From JAWOGN01 sp046496815 (GTDB taxonomy: Bacteria > Desulfobacterota > DSM-4660 > Desulfatiglandales > Desulfatiglandaceae): a DNA stretch of 10,110 nt. This document shows positions 6,508 through 10,110 of the stretch, piece by piece. Numbering within the stretch: position 1 is the stretch's first letter; every line of letters starts with the position of its first letter. Both the position numbers and the translations under genes were made by a program. The stretch lies in contig JAWOGN010000200.1 of the NCBI GenBank assembly GCA_046496815.1, positions 1 to 10,110 of the forward strand, in the 5' to 3' direction. The notes below the pieces were generated by a model. It saw nothing but the letters and a program-made list of their open reading frames with translations. It was not told the origin of the DNA and did not search any database.

Positions 6508-7518
6508 TTACATGCGGACGTCGGCACAACTTGTCATTTGGTCGACCAGCGTTTTGGCGGCATTGATGGCGAAATAAGTGATAATCATGTCTGCGCCGGC
6601 CCTTTTGATGGAGGTTAGGCTCTCCATCATGTTGCTGACTTCGTCAACCAGGCCGATGGCTGCCGCACCTTTGATTTGGGCATACTCGCCTGAGACCTGA
6701 TAGGCGGCCACGGGCAGAGGGAAGCGGTCACGGGTGGATTTGATAATATCCAAATATGGCAAGGCCGGCTTGACGATGATGATGTCCGCCCCCTCTTCAA
6801 TGTCCAAGGCGATCTCCCGCATTGCCTCTCGAGAATTTCCCGGGTCCATCTGATACGTCTTTCGATCCCCAAACGCCGGGGCACAATCTGCGGCCTCTCG
6901 GAAAGGGCCGTAAAACGAGGAGGCAAATTTGGCTGCATAGGACATGACGGCCGTGTCAATGAAACCTGCATCATCGAGGCCTTTTCGAATCGCTCCGATC
7001 CTCCCATCCATCATGTCTGATGGGGCGACCATGTCTGCGCCGGCTCGGGCCTGACTCACCGCCGTTTTCGCCAGCAATTCCAACGTGGCGTCATTGTCCA
7101 CAGTCTCCCCGTGCAGCATGCCGCAATGCCCATGATCCGTGTATTCGCACAGACAGGTATCACAAATCACGCAGATTTCAGGTCTGGCATCTTTGACGGC
7201 GTGAACTGCCCGTTGAACCGCCCCGTCATCCGCCCACGCAGAGGATCCTTGACTGTCTTTCTTGATGGGCAAGCCGAAAAGAATTATGGCCGGTACTCCC
7301 ACCGAATATGCTTCTTTTGCTGTTTCGGCTGCCATGTCGGGGCTCAGATGGTAACATCCCGGCATGCTTTTTATGGGTCTTTTGAAGCCTTTTTCAGTTG
7401 CCTCCATCACAAAAAGCGGCAAAATGAAGTCGTGCGGCGTGAGGGCTGTTTCCCGGACCATGTGTCGAATGGTGGGAGTGGTTCTCAGCCGCCGCGGCCG
7501 ATTGATCGGAAACGCCAT
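6508..7518 (-). CDS. hemB: Delta-aminolevulinic acid dehydratase (porphobilinogen synthase)
   Basis: HemB condenses two 5-aminolevulinate molecules into porphobilinogen, the first common tetrapyrrole step, in the cytosol. The 336-residue length is normal. The zinc-binding stretch DTCLCEYTDHGHCG (120-133) keeps cysteines C122, C124 and C132, so this is a zinc-dependent form. The two active-site lysines are K197 (SYAAKFAS) and K250 (IIVKPALPY). The substrate region YQMDPGNSREA (222-232) and the late segment YQVSGEYA (273-280) are also present. On the minus strand AAAGGA precedes the ATG at suitable spacing. It is transcribed toward the aminotransferase and diverges from ahbD; the products of both serve heme synthesis. 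Confidence 0.97.
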   Translation of the reverse strand: MAFPINRPRRLRTTPTIRHMVRETALTPHDFILPLFVMEATEKGFKRPIKSMPGCYHLSPDMAAETAKEAYSVGVPAIILFGLPIKKDSQGSSAWADDGAVQRAVHAVKDARPEICVICDTCLCEYTDHGHCGMLHGETVDNDATLELLAKTAVSQARAGADMVAPSDMMDGRIGAIRKGLDDAGFIDTAVMSYAAKFASSFYGPFREAADCAPAFGDRKTYQMDPGNSREAMREIALDIEEGADIIIVKPALPYLDIIKSTRDRFPLPVAAYQVSGEYAQIKGAAAIGLVDEVSNMMESLTSIKRAGADMIITYFAINAAKTLVDQMTSCADVRM

Positions 7519-7641
7519 ATCTTGTCCTTTAATCCCGGTTTTTTTATTTCTCAGGCTGTTTTTTGGGGCGTACCATGGTTATTTCTTGGATGCGTGAAGC
7601 TTAAAAATCCCCAATGAAAGCCTGAAAGAATGCTTCAAGAT

Positions 7642-7672
7642 AAGGGGGCGATGGGATGCATCACCCCCTTTT
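7642..7672 (+). terminator. Terminator-like hairpin in the divergent region
   Basis: AAGGGGG (7642-7648) pairs with CCCCCTT (7664-7670). After a C/A mismatch, GATG (7650-7653) pairs with CATC (7659-7662) around a 5-nt loop, and the plus strand continues into a run of four T (7669-7672). The shape fits an intrinsic terminator better on the plus strand; on the minus strand the downstream sequence is TTATCTT. No gene visibly ends here, so it may stop a small transcript or act in the hemB leader. Confidence 0.45.
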
Positions 7673-7739
7673 ACTCAAAAATAATCAAAGAAACAAATGC
7701 TCGTGTTTTTGTCAAGGAATTTTATTTCCATGTTTTTGT

Positions 7740-7767
7740 TTGAAAATAAGGGATTACCCGTTATATT
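7740..7767 (+). promoter_or_regulatory. Candidate sigma-70 promoter for ahbD
   Basis: TTGAAA (7740-7745), five of six matches to the -35 consensus, is followed after 16 bp by TATATT (7762-7767), five of six matches to -10. It is oriented toward ahbD and lies about 140 bp upstream of its ATG, leaving a leader that contains a possible small hairpin (AGAGGC 7805-7810 with GCCTCT 7829-7834, then TTT). Confidence 0.4.
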
Positions 7768-7804
7768 TTAATGCGTGATGGCATGAACGCAGGAATTTTC
7801 AAGT

Positions 7805-7837
7805 AGAGGCCCCGGGTCTATCTTAAACGCCTCTTTT
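7805..7837 (+). promoter_or_regulatory. Possible leader hairpin followed by a T run, upstream of ahbD
   Basis: AGAGGC (7805-7810) can pair with GCCTCT (7829-7834) over an 18-nt loop, followed directly by TTT. With only six base pairs and a large loop it is a weak attenuator candidate. A separate perfect inverted repeat TCAAA-TCCC-TTTGA lies at 7863-7876, about 33 bp before the ahbD start, and could be an operator half-site pair. Confidence 0.22.
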
Positions 7838-7909
7838 GAGTTGACGGCATTTTTTCCAAAGGTCAAATCCCTTTGAATCCGAACCCGTAAACGACTCCAT
7901 GAAACCACA

Positions 7910-9046
7910 ATGACACGTCACAGCAACAACGCTTCAAAACCGCACCCTCGCGATCCGGTTGTAAACGAAAGCGGGGCCAACCTCAGGCTTGTCGCATGGG
8001 AAGTTACCCGTAAATGCAATCTCGCCTGTGTGCATTGCAGGGCCAGTTCCGAAAAAGGACCCTATCCCGGAGAGCTCGATACAGCGAAGTGTATGGAAAT
8101 CCTGGAGCAGATTCGCCTGGTGGGGAAACCCATTGTTATCCTGACAGGCGGCGAGCCTCTCTTGAGAGAAGATATTTTCGACCTGGCCGACAGAGGGACT
8201 CGGTTGGGCCTCCGGATGGTGATGGCTACCAATGGAACCCGATTGACGCCCGGTATCGTTGAATTGATGAAAACCTCGGGAATAAAGCGGGTCAGCATTT
8301 CGATCGATGGCGAGGATGCCTCTCAGCATGATGCGTTTCGAAAGGTGCCCGGCGCTTTCGAGGCAAGCATGAAGGGCATTGACTTGCTCAAAAAGGCCGG
8401 GGTCGAATTTCAGATTAACACCACCGTGACCCGGCACAATGTGCATCGTGTGAAGAAAATCCTTGATATGGCTGTCCGCTTGGGAGCGGCGGCGCATCAC
8501 ATTTTCTTGCTGGTGCCCACAGGGCGCGCAAAGGAAATGATCAATCAGGAAATTGATGCGGCGGCCTACGAGAAACTGCTTCGCTGGTTTTACCGTATGA
8601 GAGACAAGGTTCCTTTACACTTGAAGGCGACATGCGCCCCCCACTACTACAGAATCTTGCGTCAGGAGGCGCTTTCCAAAGGCGAGACGGTGGATTTTGA
8701 CACCTACGGCTTGGATGCGGTCACGCGCGGGTGCCTGGGCGGGACCGGTTTTTGCTTTATTTCACATGACGGGATAGTCCAACCCTGTGGGTATTTGGAG
8801 CTCAACTGCGGCGATCTGAAGAATTCCGCGTTCCCATCAATCTGGCATGAATCCGAAATTTTCAATCAGCTCCGAGATTTCTCATCCTACAAGGGGAAGT
8901 GTGGGCGATGCGAATATATCCGGTTTTGCGGCGGCTGCCGGGCGCGAGCCTTTGAGGCAACGGGTGACTACATGGCCGAGGAACCATTGTGCGTGTACCA
9001 ACCGGCTGGAAGGGGTGTCTACGGACGGAATGGACAAAACCGATAA
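7910..9046 (+). CDS. ahbD: Heme synthase of the siroheme-dependent pathway, radical SAM/SPASM protein AhbD
   Basis: AhbD converts Fe-coproporphyrin III to heme by oxidative decarboxylation of two propionate side chains, the last step of the alternative heme pathway in sulfate reducers and methanogens. The 378-residue protein has the radical SAM cluster CNLACVHC (C36, C40, C43), the SAM-binding GGEP (80-83), ATNGT (106-110) and SISIDG (129-134). The C-terminal SPASM-type region is cysteine-rich (C275, C282, C293, C300, C331, C334, C340, C343, C361), enough for an auxiliary 4Fe-4S cluster. LVAWEVTR (27-34), KATCAPHYYRI (239-249), RGCLGGTGFCFIS (273-285) and GDYMAEEPLC (352-361) point to AhbD rather than AhbC, which has a different N-terminus. 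The ATG at 7910 has only a weak Shine-Dalgarno; an out-of-frame ATG at 7899 gives a 4-codon reading that ends at the start codon. Its end overlaps the next gene by 17 bp. Confidence 0.9.
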   Translation: MTRHSNNASKPHPRDPVVNESGANLRLVAWEVTRKCNLACVHCRASSEKGPYPGELDTAKCMEILEQIRLVGKPIVILTGGEPLLREDIFDLADRGTRLGLRMVMATNGTRLTPGIVELMKTSGIKRVSISIDGEDASQHDAFRKVPGAFEASMKGIDLLKKAGVEFQINTTVTRHNVHRVKKILDMAVRLGAAAHHIFLLVPTGRAKEMINQEIDAAAYEKLLRWFYRMRDKVPLHLKATCAPHYYRILRQEALSKGETVDFDTYGLDAVTRGCLGGTGFCFISHDGIVQPCGYLELNCGDLKNSAFPSIWHESEIFNQLRDFSSYKGKCGRCEYIRFCGGCRARAFEATGDYMAEEPLCVYQPAGRGVYGRNGQNR

Positions 9047-10016
9047 GGATATTTTGAACGAAATTCAGTCGAGGTTTCCCCTTACACCTCGACCTTACCA
9101 TGAGTTGGGAAAGAGACTGGGCCTCTCCGAGTCTGAGGCCTTCCATCGGGTGAAAAAACTCAAAAAACTAGGCGTTATCAGGCGGATTGGGGGGAATTTC
9201 CATTCCGATCGCCTGAATTTTCAAAGCACGCTCTGTGCGGCCAAGGTGCCTGAAGAAAAAATTGAGCAGTTCGTTGACGTGGTAAACAGGCATCCAGGTG
9301 TAACACACAACTATCTGAGGAATCATACCTACAATGTCTGGTTCACTTTTATCGCTCAGGATATGGCCTTTATTGAAAATGCCTTGCAGGAGATATCCGA
9401 GGTCAACCAGGTGGAAAACAAATATTTGCGGCAGCTTCTGGAGGCATTTTTCTCCGATCCTGAATTCGTGGCCGCCTTCAGCCAGGCGCCCGGTGCGAAG
9501 GCTTTGCACCATTCACACCTGGGCGGGCTTTTGGAACATACCGTCGGTGTCGTGGAGATACTTCTGACCGTCGAGGAGATACACCCGGAGCTGGATCGCG
9601 ACCTGCTGATCAGCGGTGCACTGCTTCATGATATCGGAAAGCTGGAGGAGCTGCAGGCCGAGCATACCATCGATTACACCGACACAGGGCGGCTGGTGGG
9701 CCATATCGTCCACACCGACCGCATGGTCACCCGGGCCATCGAGAAGATTGACGGCTTTCCACCGGAGCTTGCCGACCAGTTGTGCCATATTCTGCTGAGT
9801 CATCACGGACAGAAGGAATACGGGGCCCCTGTTGTGCCCATGACAGCCGAGGCCTGTGCGCTGCACTATGCCGACAATCTCGACGCCCACGTCCAGTACT
9901 TCCAGCAGGTCATCGACCACGGACTGCAGACAGGCAACCGCTGGTCCGAATACCAGCGGCTTTTCGACAGATATATTTATATTGGAGATGGCCGCGAGAA
10001 AGAGACAAAAGAGTGA
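9030..10016 (+). CDS. Chimeric protein: truncated AhbA-type siroheme decarboxylase fused to a YhaM-type HD domain
   Basis: The 328-residue product joins two unrelated halves. Residues 1 to about 124 match an AhbA/NirDLGH-type siroheme decarboxylase: a winged helix like that of Lrp/AsnC regulators (KRLGLSESEAFHRVKKL, 28-44), then GVIRRIGGNF (48-57), LCAAKVP (68-74) and GVTHNYLRNHTYNVWFT (90-106). The normal last ~30 residues, including the final strand of the ferredoxin-like domain, are missing. From about residue 125 it becomes the HD half of a YhaM-like 3'-5' exoribonuclease: NKYLRQLLEAFFSDP (130-144), GGLLEHT (165-171), LLHDIGK (198-204), LSHHG (256-260) and LHYADNLDA (278-286), giving a full metal-site set (H170, H200-D201, H258/H259, D282), but no OB-fold precedes it. 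ATG 9030 is chosen because AhbA proteins begin at this point; GTG 9015 is in frame, and a longer ATG start at 8847 would run through ahbD. The decarboxylase part is probably impaired. It is a true fusion or an assembly chimera. Confidence 0.75.
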   Translation: MDKTDKDILNEIQSRFPLTPRPYHELGKRLGLSESEAFHRVKKLKKLGVIRRIGGNFHSDRLNFQSTLCAAKVPEEKIEQFVDVVNRHPGVTHNYLRNHTYNVWFTFIAQDMAFIENALQEISEVNQVENKYLRQLLEAFFSDPEFVAAFSQAPGAKALHHSHLGGLLEHTVGVVEILLTVEEIHPELDRDLLISGALLHDIGKLEELQAEHTIDYTDTGRLVGHIVHTDRMVTRAIEKIDGFPPELADQLCHILLSHHGQKEYGAPVVPMTAEACALHYADNLDAHVQYFQQVIDHGLQTGNRWSEYQRLFDRYIYIGDGREKETKE

Positions 10017-10061
10017 TTTTTTGCCGCGGCCTGAACATCCTTTTTTGGGGTTACGTCTACG

Positions 10062-10110
10062 ATGAGTGCTAGACAGTCGTCTGGCCTCGAAGATATGGCT
10101 GTTGCCGAGC
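10062..10110 (+). CDS. Possible start of a further gene, cut by the window edge
   Basis: An ATG at 10062 opens a frame that stays open for the 16 codons to the window end (MSARQSSGLEDMAVAE). A GGGG stretch about 12 nt upstream is a poor ribosome binding site, and a second in-frame ATG lies at 10095. The fragment is too short to assign to a family, so it may simply be chance. Confidence 0.22.
   Translation, partial: MSARQSSGLEDMAVAE

Larger units (their letters stand above)
7519..7909. other. Divergent hemB/ahbD intergenic region
   Basis: This 391-bp stretch separates two genes of one pathway read in opposite directions. I see no credible coding frame in it. It contains a terminator-like hairpin (7642-7672), AT-rich promoter-like sequence (7680-7770), a second weak hairpin (7805-7837) and a small inverted repeat (7863-7876). 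On the minus strand a perfect TTGACA (7715-7710) points toward hemB but lacks a good -10 at standard spacing. The region probably holds both promoters and any heme- or iron-responsive control; no Fur-type 19-bp palindrome was recognised. Confidence 0.6.

Noticed and set aside
7111..7617. Plus-strand open frame opposite the 5' half of hemB that reaches into the intergenic region
   Set aside because: hemB is unambiguous on the other strand and the part beyond it has no family resemblance or ribosome binding site.
8847..9029. Longer ATG start at 8847 for the AhbA-HD gene, adding 61 residues
   Set aside because: The extra residues lie in another frame of the conserved SPASM end of ahbD, and AhbA-family proteins begin near the ATG at 9030, so the extension is a shadow.

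Overview
The window looks like chromosomal DNA from an anaerobic bacterium, most likely a sulfate-reducing or related Desulfobacterota member (former Deltaproteobacteria), possibly from a metagenome. The main clue is a radical-SAM heme synthase (AhbD) beside a siroheme-decarboxylase-type protein (AhbA-like) and hemB. This is the siroheme-dependent alternative heme pathway typical of sulfate reducers and methanogens. The ABC-transporter proteins also resemble the Desulfobacterota style, with a LivG whose signature motif is non-canonical.

Layout. Positions 1-471 are a non-coding leader with a candidate promoter and inverted repeats. Positions 472-6486 hold a co-directional plus-strand cluster: livK (periplasmic binding protein), a 109-bp gap with a strong hairpin, livH and livM (permeases), livG and livF (ATPases), then a class-III PLP aminotransferase. 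Gaps are 9-23 bp or the genes overlap, apart from the livK-livH gap, so this reads as one operon for uptake and transamination of an amino acid or omega-amino acid. hemB (6508-7518) is on the minus strand and converges on the aminotransferase with only 21 bp between stop codons. Positions 7519-7909 are a 391-bp divergent intergenic region with a terminator-like hairpin and candidate promoters. ahbD (7910-9046) reads rightward and overlaps the next gene by 17 bp.

The most unusual item is the gene at 9030-10016. Its first ~124 residues are an AhbA-type siroheme decarboxylase (Lrp/AsnC-like) that stops short of the family's normal C-terminus. The remaining ~200 residues are the HD-domain half of a YhaM-type 3'-5' exoribonuclease without its OB-fold half. 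By hand count, GC rises from roughly 47% to roughly 60% close to the protein junction. This is either a genuine deletion/recombination fusion or a chimeric assembly joint, and it needs read-level checking before any biology is claimed. The last ~95 bases may hold the start of another gene.

The rest of the window is well explained by known families. I see no CRISPR array, tRNA, rRNA, insertion sequence or phage gene.
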